From Devosia sp. (lineage in GTDB: Bacteria; Pseudomonadota; Alphaproteobacteria; Rhizobiales; Devosiaceae), in the NCBI RefSeq assembly GCF_025809055.1, contig NZ_CP075529.1, positions 62,001-126,000 on the forward strand: 64,000 bases of DNA, in the 5' to 3' direction. Shown in pieces: positions 36,394-45,005 of the stretch. Under the pieces are notes generated by a model. That model did no database searches. It had not been told where the DNA came from and saw nothing but the letters and a program-made list of their open reading frames with translations. Position 1 is the stretch's first letter. Each line of letters begins with the position of its first letter. The position numbers and the translations under genes were made by a program.

Positions 36394-36747
36394 ATGGCCA
36401 GCGACAATCGACTTCTCGGCCATGCGCGGGCGATGCGCCGGGCACCGACTTTGGCCGAACACAAGCTCTGGACTCTGCTCCGCGATCGTCGCTTCGTTGG
36501 GTTCAAATTCCGCCGACAGGTTCCGATTGGTCCCTACATCGCCGACTTCGTATGCTTCTCTGCGAAGCTCATTGTCGAAGCTGATGGCTCCCAGCATGCG
36601 GAGAGTACGCGCGATGCAGAACGCGACGCCGAATTGGAACGCCGAGGCTTCCGCCTCCTCCGCCTCTGGAACAATGACATCCTGGCCCGTCCCACTGCGA
36701 TCGCCGATCTCGTCTGGTCCACCCTCCATGGCGAGGTGGCACGATGA
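36394..36747 (+). CDS. DUF559 (Vsr-like) endonuclease-domain protein
   Basis: 117 residues from ATG 36394. The sequence has the DUF559 pattern: MRRAPTLAEHKLWTLLRDR, FKFRRQVPIGPYIADFVC, LIVEADGSQHA and RGFRLLRLWNNDIL. The D...E-x-D arrangement resembles the very-short-patch and restriction endonuclease fold, so nuclease activity is plausible but unproven. Starting instead at 36151 would add 81 residues translated from the repeat, which I reject. It is flanked at its 5' side by the large inverted repeat. Confidence 0.9.
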   Translation: MASDNRLLGHARAMRRAPTLAEHKLWTLLRDRRFVGFKFRRQVPIGPYIADFVCFSAKLIVEADGSQHAESTRDAERDAELERRGFRLLRLWNNDILARPTAIADLVWSTLHGEVAR

Positions 36748-36810
36748 TCCTGCCACCCCCTGACGCATCGCCCGCCCCAAATCGCCACTCCTCAAACCGG
36801 AGTTGGAATC

Positions 36811-37194
36811 ATGCTTGATCACGTTGGAATTCTCGTTGCGGACTGGAACAAGTCCAAAGCCTTTTACGACGCCGCCTTTGCTCCACTCGGGATCACGCTG
36901 CTCAATGTGGTCCCCGAGCAGTTTACCGGTGGGGTCAAGGTGGGTGGCTATGGCCGCACCAAGCCCGATTTCTGGCTGACGGAAAGTGCTGAGCCCGGTC
37001 CCGGCCGGCATTATGCCATTTCGGCGGCCAGCCACGCCGATGTGGACGCTTTTTATGCCGCCGCCATGGCGGCCGGTGGCAGTGACAATGGTGGCCCCGG
37101 CCCGCGCCCGCATTATCATGAGCACTATTATGGTGCCTTCGTCATCGACCCCGACGGCAATAACATAGAGGCGGTTTGTCATGCCCCAGGCTGA
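36811..37194 (+). CDS. VOC-family (glyoxalase-like) protein
   Basis: 127 residues. It starts LDHVGILVADWNKSKAFYD and ends FVIDPDGNNIEAVCH, the two metal-ligand strands of the VOC fold. A His-rich HYHEHYYGAF lies near the C-terminus. It resembles glyoxalase/bleomycin-resistance-like proteins of unknown reaction. It overlaps the first of three GFA genes by 14 nt, so it belongs to their operon. Confidence 0.9.
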   Translation: MLDHVGILVADWNKSKAFYDAAFAPLGITLLNVVPEQFTGGVKVGGYGRTKPDFWLTESAEPGPGRHYAISAASHADVDAFYAAAMAAGGSDNGGPGPRPHYHEHYYGAFVIDPDGNNIEAVCHAPG

Positions 37195-37654
37195 AGTGCA
37201 TTCCGGCGGCTGCCAGTGCGGCGCCGTGCGTTTCCGGGTGACCCGTCTGGGTCGCCCGTCCATCTGCCACTGCCGCATGTGCCAGAAGGCCTTTGGCGGA
37301 TTTTTCGGACCCCTGGTTACCGCGCATAACGCGGTCTGGACTCGTGGCGAGCCGAAATGGTTCCAGAGCTCCAATGCGGCCCGCCGCGCCTTTTGCGGCG
37401 ATTGCGGCACTCCGCTGGCCTATGAAACCCGTTTCGGCCTGGAACTGGCCATCGGCACCTTCGATGATCCGGTCGTGGCTGCCCCCGAAATCCAGGTCAA
37501 TCTCGCCGATCGCCAGCCCTTCTTCGCCGGCCTGGCGAGCTTGCCCGAGCGGCACGAAGTCAGCGATGAATGGCGGGATTTTCTGGCGGGAATTCATTCC
37601 AACCAGCACCCGGATCATGACACAGCAGATTGGCCACCCAGGGAGGGCGCGTGA
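37181..37654 (+). CDS. GFA-family zinc protein, tandem copy 1
   Basis: 157 residues. The GFA (glutathione-dependent formaldehyde-activating-like) Cys pattern is CQCGAVR, CHCRMCQKAFGG and CGDCGTPL, giving two zinc sites. It ends near HPDHDTADWPP. The family was named from Gfa, but most members have no proven reaction. It overlaps the VOC gene by 14 nt and the next copy by one base. Confidence 0.92.
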   Translation: MPQAEVHSGGCQCGAVRFRVTRLGRPSICHCRMCQKAFGGFFGPLVTAHNAVWTRGEPKWFQSSNAARRAFCGDCGTPLAYETRFGLELAIGTFDDPVVAAPEIQVNLADRQPFFAGLASLPERHEVSDEWRDFLAGIHSNQHPDHDTADWPPREGA

Positions 37655-38160
37655 TGGATCGCTACAAGATGGAAGTCAGCGGTGGTTGCCAGTGCGGCGC
37701 CGTGCGCTACCACGCCACCGAGATGATGGACAATTCCCACATCTGCCACTGCCGCATGTGCCAGAAGGCGGTGGGCAATATCTTTGCGGCGCTGGTCGCT
37801 GCCCCGCGCGAGGCCATCACTTGGACGCGCGGTGAGCCGGCCCGGTTCCGCTCCTCGGACCATGTCGACCGCGGCTTTTGTGCCAAATGTGGCACGCCCC
37901 TGTTCTATGACGACGTGAATGGGAACCGGGTGAACTTCACCATCGGCTCGCTCGATCACCCGGACCAGTTTCCGCCCGGCGCCAATACCGGCACCGAAGG
38001 CATGGTGCCCTGGTTCGAAATCCTGGTCACCATCGAGGATGGCGGCATTACCGAGGATCCCGACCGCGAGTCCTGGTGGAGCGGCATCAAGGCCACCAAT
38101 CACCAGCATCCCGACCACGATACGGCCGTCTGGCCGCCGCTGGGGCGCGATCATGACTGA
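37654..38160 (+). CDS. GFA-family zinc protein, tandem copy 2
   Basis: 168 residues from ATG 37654, one base into the previous stop, with AGGGAGGG upstream; GTG 37651 is an alternative. Motifs are CQCGAVRY, CHCRMCQKAVGN, CAKCGTPL and the terminal HPDHDTAVWPP. It is a paralogue of its neighbours, formed by tandem duplication. Confidence 0.92.
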   Translation: MDRYKMEVSGGCQCGAVRYHATEMMDNSHICHCRMCQKAVGNIFAALVAAPREAITWTRGEPARFRSSDHVDRGFCAKCGTPLFYDDVNGNRVNFTIGSLDHPDQFPPGANTGTEGMVPWFEILVTIEDGGITEDPDRESWWSGIKATNHQHPDHDTAVWPPLGRDHD

Positions 38161-38632
38161 GCTTTGGACCGGCGGCTGCCAGTGTGGCGCTGTTCGATAT
38201 GGCTTTACCGTGCGTCCGCGCAGCGCGCATATCTGTCACTGCCGCATGTGCCAGAAGGCCTTTGGCGGATTCTATGCCGCGCTGGTCGGAAGCGAATTGG
38301 GTAACTTCAACGTCACCCGCGGACAAATCGCGCTGTTCCGCTCGTCCGACAAGGTTGAACGCGGATTCTGCCGCGACTGCGGCACGCCACTGAGCTTCAA
38401 CCATGTAAGTGGAACATGGATGTGCGTCTCGATTGGCTCTCTGGATACGCCCGAAGCGTTTCCACCCAAGGATCAGCATGGCGCCGAATCCCGTCTGTCC
38501 TGGGTCAACGCGCTGGGCCAAATGCCCGATGTTGCACCCTTGGCCGATCGCGAGCCTGAACTGGCAAATGCGATCCGGATTTCCAATCACCAGCATCCCG
38601 ACCACGATACGGCCGTCTGGCCCCCAAAATAG
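38153..38632 (+). CDS. GFA-family zinc protein, tandem copy 3
   Basis: 159 residues from ATG 38153, overlapping copy 2 by 8 nt. Motifs are CQCGAVRY, CHCRMCQKAFGG, CRDCGTPL and the terminal HPDHDTAVWPP. The N-terminal 40 residues share most identity with copy 1. cimA follows 18 nt later and may be in the same transcript. Confidence 0.92.
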   Translation: MTELWTGGCQCGAVRYGFTVRPRSAHICHCRMCQKAFGGFYAALVGSELGNFNVTRGQIALFRSSDKVERGFCRDCGTPLSFNHVSGTWMCVSIGSLDTPEAFPPKDQHGAESRLSWVNALGQMPDVAPLADREPELANAIRISNHQHPDHDTAVWPPK

Positions 38633-38650
38633 TTCCGAGTTAGGCCCCAA

Positions 38651-40291
38651 ATGTCCCGTGAACGCCTCTACCTTTTCGATACCACCCTGCGTGATGGCGC
38701 CCAGACTGCCGGCGTCGAGTTCTCCCTCGAGGACAAGGTCGCCATTGCGCGGCTCATCGAGCAGTTGGGTGTGGACTATATCGAGGGCGGCTATCCCGGC
38801 GCCAATCCGGTCGACACGGCTTTCTTCGAGGAACCCCGCACCAAGAAGGCGACCTTCACAGCCTTCGGCATGACCAAGCGGGCAGGGCGCTCTGCCGCCA
38901 ATGATCCGGGCGTCATGGGGCTCGTCAATTCCGCCGCGGCGGCCACCTGCTTTGTGGCCAAGGCCTGGGATTATCAGGTGGAACTGGCGCTGGGCTCGAC
39001 CACGGACGAACACCTTGAAGGCATTGCCGATACGGTGAGGCTCGCGACCTCGGCCGGCAAGGAAGCGCTGGTCGACCTCGAACACTTCTTCGATGGCTAC
39101 AAGGCCAACCCGGCCTATGCGCTGGCCTGCGTCACCACCGCGCTCGAAGCCGGCGCCCGCTGGGTGGTTTTGTGCGACACCAATGGCGGCTCCATGCCGT
39201 CGGAGGTGCGGGCGGTGGTGGAGGCGGTGCTCAAGGTCGCGCCGGGCGACAAACTGGGCATCCATCCGCATGACGACACCGGCCAGGCCGTGGCCAATGC
39301 TCTGGCGGCCGTCGAGGCCGGCGTCCGCCAGGTGCAGGGCACGCTCAATGGCCTGGGCGAGCGGTGCGGCAACGCCAATCTCATCACGCTCATCCCCACC
39401 CTCTGCCTCAAGCCCTACTATGCCGAGCGCTACGAGACGGGCGTCACCAGCGAACATCTGGCACGGCTGACCCAGATTTCTCGCGCCTTCGATGATCGGC
39501 TCAATCGCGCTCCCGCCCGGCAGGCGCCCTATGTTGGCGCCTCGGCCTTTGCCACCAAGGCCGGCATCCACGCCTCGGCCCTGCTCAAGGATTTTTCGAC
39601 CTATGAGCATGTTGAGCCCGAAAGCGTGGGCAATGAGCGCGCCATCATGGTCAGCCAGCAGGCGGGCAAGTCCAATCTGCTGACGGCGCTGGCCCGGCAC
39701 GGCATCAGCATCGAAAAGGACGATCCACGCCTCGAAAAGCTCCTCGCCGTGGTGAAGGACCGCGAGGCCGAGGGCTATTCCTATGACGGCGCCGACGCCT
39801 CTTTTGCGGTGCTGGCGCGCAATGTGCTGGGCACGCTGCCGGATTTCTTCCAGGTCGAAAACTACCGCGCCATGGTCGAGCGGCGGCACAATGCCATGGG
39901 CGAGGAGGTGACCGTCACCGAAGCGGTGGTCAAGATCCGCGTCGATGGCGAACTTCTGATGTCGGTTGCCGAGGGCAATGGCCCGGTCAATGCGCTGGAC
40001 CAGGCGCTGCGCAAGGACCTCGGAAAATACTCGTCGCAGATCGAGGATCTGCAGCTGGTCGACTTCAAGGTGCGTATCCTGGACGGCGGCACGGGCGCGG
40101 TCACCCGTGTACTGGTCGAGAGCCGCGATGGCACCGGTGATCGCTGGGTGACCATAGGGGTCTCGCCCAACATCATTGATGCCTCGTTTGAAGCTCTGTA
40201 TGAATCAATCACATACAAGCTGCTGAAGACGGAATCCAAGGATTCGGCCGCCGATCAATCAACGACGCAGTTGGCCAAGGCGGCCGGCTGA
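38651..40291 (+). CDS. cimA: Citramalate synthase (LeuA-like)
   Basis: 546 residues. The HMGL-like catalytic barrel starts with LFDTTLRDGAQTAGV, and metal ligands lie in HPHDDTGQAVAN (HxH-like). The sequence GERCGNANL and the C-terminal regulatory domain (about 410-530) fit the long CimA type (TIGR00977), not 2-isopropylmalate synthase. It condenses pyruvate and acetyl-CoA to (R)-citramalate for isoleucine synthesis by the threonine-independent route. Confidence 0.92.
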   Translation: MSRERLYLFDTTLRDGAQTAGVEFSLEDKVAIARLIEQLGVDYIEGGYPGANPVDTAFFEEPRTKKATFTAFGMTKRAGRSAANDPGVMGLVNSAAAATCFVAKAWDYQVELALGSTTDEHLEGIADTVRLATSAGKEALVDLEHFFDGYKANPAYALACVTTALEAGARWVVLCDTNGGSMPSEVRAVVEAVLKVAPGDKLGIHPHDDTGQAVANALAAVEAGVRQVQGTLNGLGERCGNANLITLIPTLCLKPYYAERYETGVTSEHLARLTQISRAFDDRLNRAPARQAPYVGASAFATKAGIHASALLKDFSTYEHVEPESVGNERAIMVSQQAGKSNLLTALARHGISIEKDDPRLEKLLAVVKDREAEGYSYDGADASFAVLARNVLGTLPDFFQVENYRAMVERRHNAMGEEVTVTEAVVKIRVDGELLMSVAEGNGPVNALDQALRKDLGKYSSQIEDLQLVDFKVRILDGGTGAVTRVLVESRDGTGDRWVTIGVSPNIIDASFEALYESITYKLLKTESKDSAADQSTTQLAKAAG

Positions 40292-40302
40292 CCAATTTGT
40301 TC

Positions 40303-40309
40303 GGGAGGA
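40303..40309 (+). promoter_or_regulatory. Shine-Dalgarno deciding a CTG start
   Basis: GGGAGGA lies 4 nt before CTG 40314. No ATG, GTG or TTG in this frame is near enough to use this site; the first in-frame GTG is 84 nt downstream, inside the hydrophobic segment. Confidence 0.6.
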
Positions 40310-40313
40310 CAAA

Positions 40314-42416
40314 CTGGCCGACACGACCCCGACTCCAAAGCGCCCGCTTGCCCTCACCATCGGAGCTGTCTTCGCGACGGTCATTGCCGTTTTCGGCGTG
40401 GTGGCAGGCCCCTCCGTGGTCTCCTGCTTTAATAGTGCGGATGGCATGGGCCAGTGCCTGCGCGGCAAGATGGTCGAGGTCGGGCTTGTGCCCGCACCGC
40501 CACCGGCCGCCGTGGCCGATGTGCCGGTCGATGGCGAGGCAGTACCGGCAGAGCCTGCCGAGGATGTTGCTCTGGTCGATCCGGCGCTGGATGTCACCGC
40601 CCCTGATGCCACTGAAACCGCCATTCCCGATGATCTGATCGCGGCCACCTTCGGCCTGTTGCGCGCCGAGCCCGATGGCTCCGTGGTGATCGCCGGGTCC
40701 GGCACGCCGGGGTCCAGTGTCGACATTTTCGCCAATGGCGCGCTGCTCGGCAGCACCGTGGTCGAACAGAGCGGCGACTGGGTTTTCGTGCCCGACACCC
40801 CGCTCGAGGCGGGTGGCGTGGAAGTCACTCTGGGCGAAACCGGCAAGCCCGGCGCTGCCGAAAAGTCCTTTGTCGTCGTGATCGACGAAGATCGCACCAG
40901 CCAGCCACTGGTCGTCGCCAGCACGCCTGGCGCGGCTAGCGAAGTGCTCCAGGGCCTGTCTCAGCCCATGGAAGTTGCCCAGGCCGATACCCCAGCCCCG
41001 GCCGCCGAAACGGCACCGGCAGCAGTTGCGCCTGAGGCCGCAACCGAAACACCTGCCGCGCCAGTCGACGCCGAAGCCGGACAGCCGGCGACGGCGCCCG
41101 ATGCCATGGCCGCGCCCGAAACGGCGGACGCGAGCGAGCCTGCGACCGAGGCGGCCGAGCCTGCCGAGGCTGTTGCGACAGAGCCGGAAGCAGCGGTTGC
41201 GGCCGACGGCACAACAACCTCCGGGGAGCCCGCTCAGGCAACGTCTGAACCTGCAGCGGCCGCACCGGCCGAGGCCGCTCCCGCTAGCACCGATGCTGCG
41301 CCAGTTGATCAGGATGTTGCCCAGGCCGCGCCGGACGCAGAGCCCGCGACGCCCGCCGAATCCGTTGCCGAAACGCCGGCCGCTGAGACCGCAACCGAGG
41401 CTCCATCCGATCCGGCCGTGGAAACGCCCGCTGCAGAAGCCACCTCTCCTGATGTGGACGTCGCCGCCGTCGAGCAGCCGGCGCAGGTGACCCCCGAACC
41501 GACCACCGCGCTGGCGGATATACAGCCCTCGATCGACGCCATCGAGATCGAAGGGCAGCGGACCTTCTTTGCCGGCGGCGGCCCGGAAGGCGGCATCATG
41601 CGGCTTTATGTCGATGACAGTTTTGTCGCCGATACCGTGGTCGAGGACGGGCGCTGGCTGGTCGAGGGCGGCGATGTGCTGACCAAGCCTTCGCAGCGCA
41701 TTCGCGTCGATCTCCTGCAGCCCGGCACGTCCACTGTCGTGTCTCGCGCCGAAGTGGATTTTGTCGTCGATCTGCCGGAGGCCCCGGCCGAGACGGTTGT
41801 GGCTCAGGCGGATACGCCCGAAGTGAGCGAACCCGCATCCACGAACGTCGAAACGGCGGCAGTCCAGCCCTCAGCGGTGCCTGCCGATGTGGCTCCGGCG
41901 GTTGATGCGCCTGCCGCATCCGAACCGGCGACGACGCCTGCGGAGCCCGAAGCCGCCGAACCAGCCGCAATAGAGGCGCCCGCCGTTACTGCCCCCACAG
42001 ATCCGGTGCAGCCGTCCGCGACCGAGACCCCCGCGGTCACCCCAAGCGCGGACCCGCAACCCGCCGCTGATGCGACGGCCGAGGCTGCAGCTCCCGAAGC
42101 TGCGCCCGCAGCAAGCCCGGCCGAGTCTGAGCCGACCGTGGAGGCAGCGCCCCAGCCCGAGATTGAATCCACCCCGGCAGAACCTGCGGTTCCGACACTG
42201 GTGGCCGTTTCGGTGGGTGATCCGGAGGCGCAGCGCTTTGCCTCGGGCAAGGCCATCATCCGGCGTGGGGACAATTTGTGGACCATTGCCCGCCGCGTCT
42301 ATGGCGAAGGCATCAAATACACCACCATCTATCAGGCCAATACCGGCCAGATCAGGGATCCCGATCGCATCTATCCCGGGCAGGTGTTCGAATTGCCCGA
42401 AGGACTGGTTCAGTAA
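40314..42416 (+). CDS. Membrane-anchored LysM protein with Ig-like modules and Ala/Pro/Glu-rich linkers
   Basis: 700 residues if read from CTG 40314, which sits just after a strong ribosome site and gives a basic N-terminus (DTTPTPKRPLALT) before a hydrophobic anchor. Starting at GTG 40398 would cut that anchor. One Ig-like module lies around residues 115-185 (GSGTPGSSVDIFANG) and a second around 405-485 (YVDDSFVADTVVEDG). Between and after them are long low-complexity stretches of Ala, Pro, Glu and Thr. A LysM domain (RRGDNLWTIARRVYG...YPGQVFELP) ends the protein and should bind peptidoglycan. The layout suggests an inner-membrane anchor spanning to the wall. It is closed by a hairpin at 42420. 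Confidence 0.85.
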   Translation: MADTTPTPKRPLALTIGAVFATVIAVFGVVAGPSVVSCFNSADGMGQCLRGKMVEVGLVPAPPPAAVADVPVDGEAVPAEPAEDVALVDPALDVTAPDATETAIPDDLIAATFGLLRAEPDGSVVIAGSGTPGSSVDIFANGALLGSTVVEQSGDWVFVPDTPLEAGGVEVTLGETGKPGAAEKSFVVVIDEDRTSQPLVVASTPGAASEVLQGLSQPMEVAQADTPAPAAETAPAAVAPEAATETPAAPVDAEAGQPATAPDAMAAPETADASEPATEAAEPAEAVATEPEAAVAADGTTTSGEPAQATSEPAAAAPAEAAPASTDAAPVDQDVAQAAPDAEPATPAESVAETPAAETATEAPSDPAVETPAAEATSPDVDVAAVEQPAQVTPEPTTALADIQPSIDAIEIEGQRTFFAGGGPEGGIMRLYVDDSFVADTVVEDGRWLVEGGDVLTKPSQRIRVDLLQPGTSTVVSRAEVDFVVDLPEAPAETVVAQADTPEVSEPASTNVETAAVQPSAVPADVAPAVDAPAASEPATTPAEPEAAEPAAIEAPAVTAPTDPVQPSATETPAVTPSADPQPAADATAEAAAPEAAPAASPAESEPTVEAAPQPEIESTPAEPAVPTLVAVSVGDPEAQRFASGKAIIRRGDNLWTIARRVYGEGIKYTTIYQANTGQIRDPDRIYPGQVFELPEGLVQ

Positions 42417-42419
42417 ATC

Positions 42420-42450
42420 CTGCGGCGCCCAATCGGCGCCGCAGTCGTTT
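42420..42450 (+). terminator. Probable terminator after the LysM gene
   Basis: CTGCGGCGCC (42420-42429) pairs with GGCGCCGCAG (42435-42444) in a perfect ten-base stem, followed by TCGTTT. The T-tail is weak, but the position right after the stop fits a terminator. Confidence 0.65.
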
Positions 42451-42557
42451 GCGGCCCGGGGATTGATTTTCCCGTCGACAGTGCCCATGTTTCATCGTAA
42501 TCCAACGATCATCACTCGCGGCCTTTGGAAAATCGCCGCGCCAAATCGAGTGGCCCC

Positions 42558-42878
42558 ATGCGTGACGATGATATTGCCAACATAATGCGGGCCCTGGGGC
42601 ATCCGGTGCGGCTGGAAATCCTGCGCATCCTGGCGACCCAGCAACAGGGCCAGTGCTGCTGTGCCGACGTGACCGAGAGCCTGCCTCTCGCCCAGTCGAC
42701 AGTCTCCCAGCACATCAAGGTCCTGCTTGATGCCGGCCTCATCGATCGCAAGCCGCATGGCACGCGCAACCGCTACTGCATCCGGCAGGATCGGCTGGCG
42801 GAAATCACCACCGCCTTTGGTGGACTCCTCAAGGGGCTGGCGCCCGGCGCCGCCAACAAGGAATCGGAACTGGCCTGA
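42558..42878 (+). CDS. ArsR/SmtB-family metal-responsive regulator
   Basis: 106 residues from ATG 42558. The winged helix is preceded by a CCC cluster (GQCCCADVTESL) at the place where ArsR proteins bind thiophilic metals (ELCVCDL in ArsR). The recognition helix is LAQSTVSQHIKVL. It ends in TGATG overlapping the ABC transporter start, so the two form an operon and the regulator may sense a heavy metal or Fe-S/thiol signal. Confidence 0.92.
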   Translation: MRDDDIANIMRALGHPVRLEILRILATQQQGQCCCADVTESLPLAQSTVSQHIKVLLDAGLIDRKPHGTRNRYCIRQDRLAEITTAFGGLLKGLAPGAANKESELA

Positions 42879-44773
42879 TGGCTCAAGACAGCACTGAGAA
42901 GAAGCCCTCCGTCAGCGCAGACGAGGGATCGGTACTCGCTACCGTACGAAACCTGTGGTCCTACATGTGGCCGGAAGACCGGCCGGACCTGAAACTGCGC
43001 GTCGTCCTGGCGCTTGCCGCCCTTTTGGCCAGCAAGGTGGCCACCACCCTCATTCCCTTTGCCTACAAAGGCGTCATCGACAGCCTCGATGGCTCGACGC
43101 CCGACAGCGCGCTCTTTCTCGGTCTCGCCATTCCGGTGGCGCTGGTCATCGCCTATGCGCTGGGCAATGTCATCGACGCCGGCTTCCAGCAATTGCGCGA
43201 CGTCCTCTTTGCCTGGGTTGGCCAGCATGCCGTGCGTAAGCTGGCCCTGCAGACCTTCCACCACATGCATCGGCTGTCCCTGCGCTTTCACCTGCAGCGG
43301 CGCACAGGCGGCCTGTCGCGGGTGATCGAGCGCGGCACCAAGGGCATCGAGACCGTTGTCCGCTTTGCCATGCTCAACATCGTGCCGACCATCGTCGAGT
43401 TCGCTGTGGTTGCGGTGATCTTCGTCTGGCTCTTCGGGATCAGCTATCTCGGCGTGCTGGTGGTGATGATCTGGGCCTATCTCTATTTCACCATCAAGGC
43501 CTCGAACTGGCGCATTTCGATCCGCCGGGACATGAACGATTCTGACACCGACGCCAATGGCAAGGCCATCGACAGCCTGCTCAACTATGAGACGGTCAAG
43601 TATTTCGCCAATGAGCGCATGGAGGCAGAGCGCTACGATCGGGCCATGGCCAGCTATGAACGCTCGGCCATCCGCATCTGGACTTCGCTGGGCTATCTCA
43701 ATTTCGGCCAGGCGGTCATCTTCTATACCGGCTTCCTCATCATCTCGATCATGTCGGTCAACGGTGTCATGGCCGGATCGCTGACCCTTGGGGACTTCGT
43801 CCTGCTCAACACCTTCCTGATGCAGATCTATCGGCCGCTGAACTTCATCGGCTTCGTCTATCGCGAATTGCGGCAGGGGCTGACCGATATCGAGGAGATG
43901 TTCAAGCTGCTCGATCAGGATCCCGAAATTCAGGACACTGCCGGCGCCACGCCGCTGGCGGTGACCGGACCGGTGATCCGCTTCGAGGATGTCAGCTTCC
44001 ACTACGATCCCGACCGCGCCATCCTCAAGGGCGTCAGCTTCGAGGTGCCCGCGGGCAAGACCGTGGCCATTGTCGGGCCGACCGGGGCCGGCAAATCAAC
44101 GATTTCGCGCCTGCTCTTCCGTTTTTACGACGTCACCGGTGGTCGCATCACCATCGACGGCCAGGACCTGCGCGATGTCACGCAGGAAAGCCTGCGCTCG
44201 GCCATCGGCATGGTCCCGCAGGATACAGTGCTGTTCAACGACACCATCGGCTACAATATCGAATATGGCCGTCCCGGCGCCTCCGAGAGCGATATCCGTG
44301 ATGCGGCTCGCATGGCGCAGGTCGCCAGCTTCATCGACAACCTGCCAAAGGGCTATGATACCCCGGTCGGCGAACGCGGCCTGAAGCTCTCAGGGGGTGA
44401 AAAGCAGCGCGTCGCCATTGCCCGCACTATCCTCAAGGCGCCGTCCATTCTCATCCTCGATGAGGCGACGTCCGCGCTCGACACCAAGACCGAGCGCGAT
44501 ATTCAGGCCGCCCTGGACGAAGTCTCGCGCAATCGCACCACTGTGGTCATCGCGCACCGGCTCTCCACGGTCGTCAATGCCGATGAAATCCTCGTGCTGC
44601 GCGACGGCCAGATTGCCGAGCGCGGCAACCATGCGGCCCTGCTGGATCAGGATGGCCTTTACGCACAGATGTGGAACCGCCAGCGCGAAGCCAATGAAGC
44701 CGCCGAGCGGTTGGCCCGCACCCAGGACGATCCCGACGGCTTCGTGCGCCGCGGCGCCCCGGCGGCGGAATAG
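42878..44773 (+). CDS. Atm1/HMT1-type ABC exporter
   Basis: 631 residues. Six membrane helices span about 45-330, then the ATPase domain with GPTGAGKST, LSGGEKQRVAIAR and ILILDEATSALD. The first cytoplasmic region (LQRRTGGLSRVIERGTKGI) is the hallmark of Atm1, the exporter of glutathione-bound sulfur or metal conjugates. A bacterial orthologue (Novosphingobium Atm1) exports metal-glutathione adducts, which fits the upstream ArsR gene. Confidence 0.93.
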   Translation: MAQDSTEKKPSVSADEGSVLATVRNLWSYMWPEDRPDLKLRVVLALAALLASKVATTLIPFAYKGVIDSLDGSTPDSALFLGLAIPVALVIAYALGNVIDAGFQQLRDVLFAWVGQHAVRKLALQTFHHMHRLSLRFHLQRRTGGLSRVIERGTKGIETVVRFAMLNIVPTIVEFAVVAVIFVWLFGISYLGVLVVMIWAYLYFTIKASNWRISIRRDMNDSDTDANGKAIDSLLNYETVKYFANERMEAERYDRAMASYERSAIRIWTSLGYLNFGQAVIFYTGFLIISIMSVNGVMAGSLTLGDFVLLNTFLMQIYRPLNFIGFVYRELRQGLTDIEEMFKLLDQDPEIQDTAGATPLAVTGPVIRFEDVSFHYDPDRAILKGVSFEVPAGKTVAIVGPTGAGKSTISRLLFRFYDVTGGRITIDGQDLRDVTQESLRSAIGMVPQDTVLFNDTIGYNIEYGRPGASESDIRDAARMAQVASFIDNLPKGYDTPVGERGLKLSGGEKQRVAIARTILKAPSILILDEATSALDTKTERDIQAALDEVSRNRTTVVIAHRLSTVVNADEILVLRDGQIAERGNHAALLDQDGLYAQMWNRQREANEAAERLARTQDDPDGFVRRGAPAAE

Positions 44774-44779
44774 CCGGAC

Positions 44780-44992
44780 CTCCTTCTCCCCTGTGGGAGA
44801 AGGGCCAGCGCTGCCCAAGTGGATAGAAAGGCCGACGCAGCGGGTGCGATGGTTTTGAGATAACTCCGCTGGGCGATCTGGCGCCTCCCTCCCCTTGATG
44901 GGGAGGGATTGAGGGTGGGGTGACGGGAGCCACGGATGTCCAAGTGAGCACTCCCGGCTCGTCCGGGGGTGGCGCGCAGCCTCGGATGAGGG
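44780..44992. repeat. Element A-related repeats downstream of the Atm1 gene
   Basis: A hairpin CCTTCTCCC/GGGAGAAGG (44782-44803) follows the stop directly. A second, TCCCTCCCC/GGGGAGGGA (44886-44908), is followed by TTGAGGGTGGGG, and then GGTGGCGCGCAGCC and TCGGATGAGGG as inverted remnants of the element A core. This fills the 232-nt gap before the GNAT gene. Confidence 0.75.
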
Positions 44993-45005
44993 ATATCTTC
45001 CGCCC

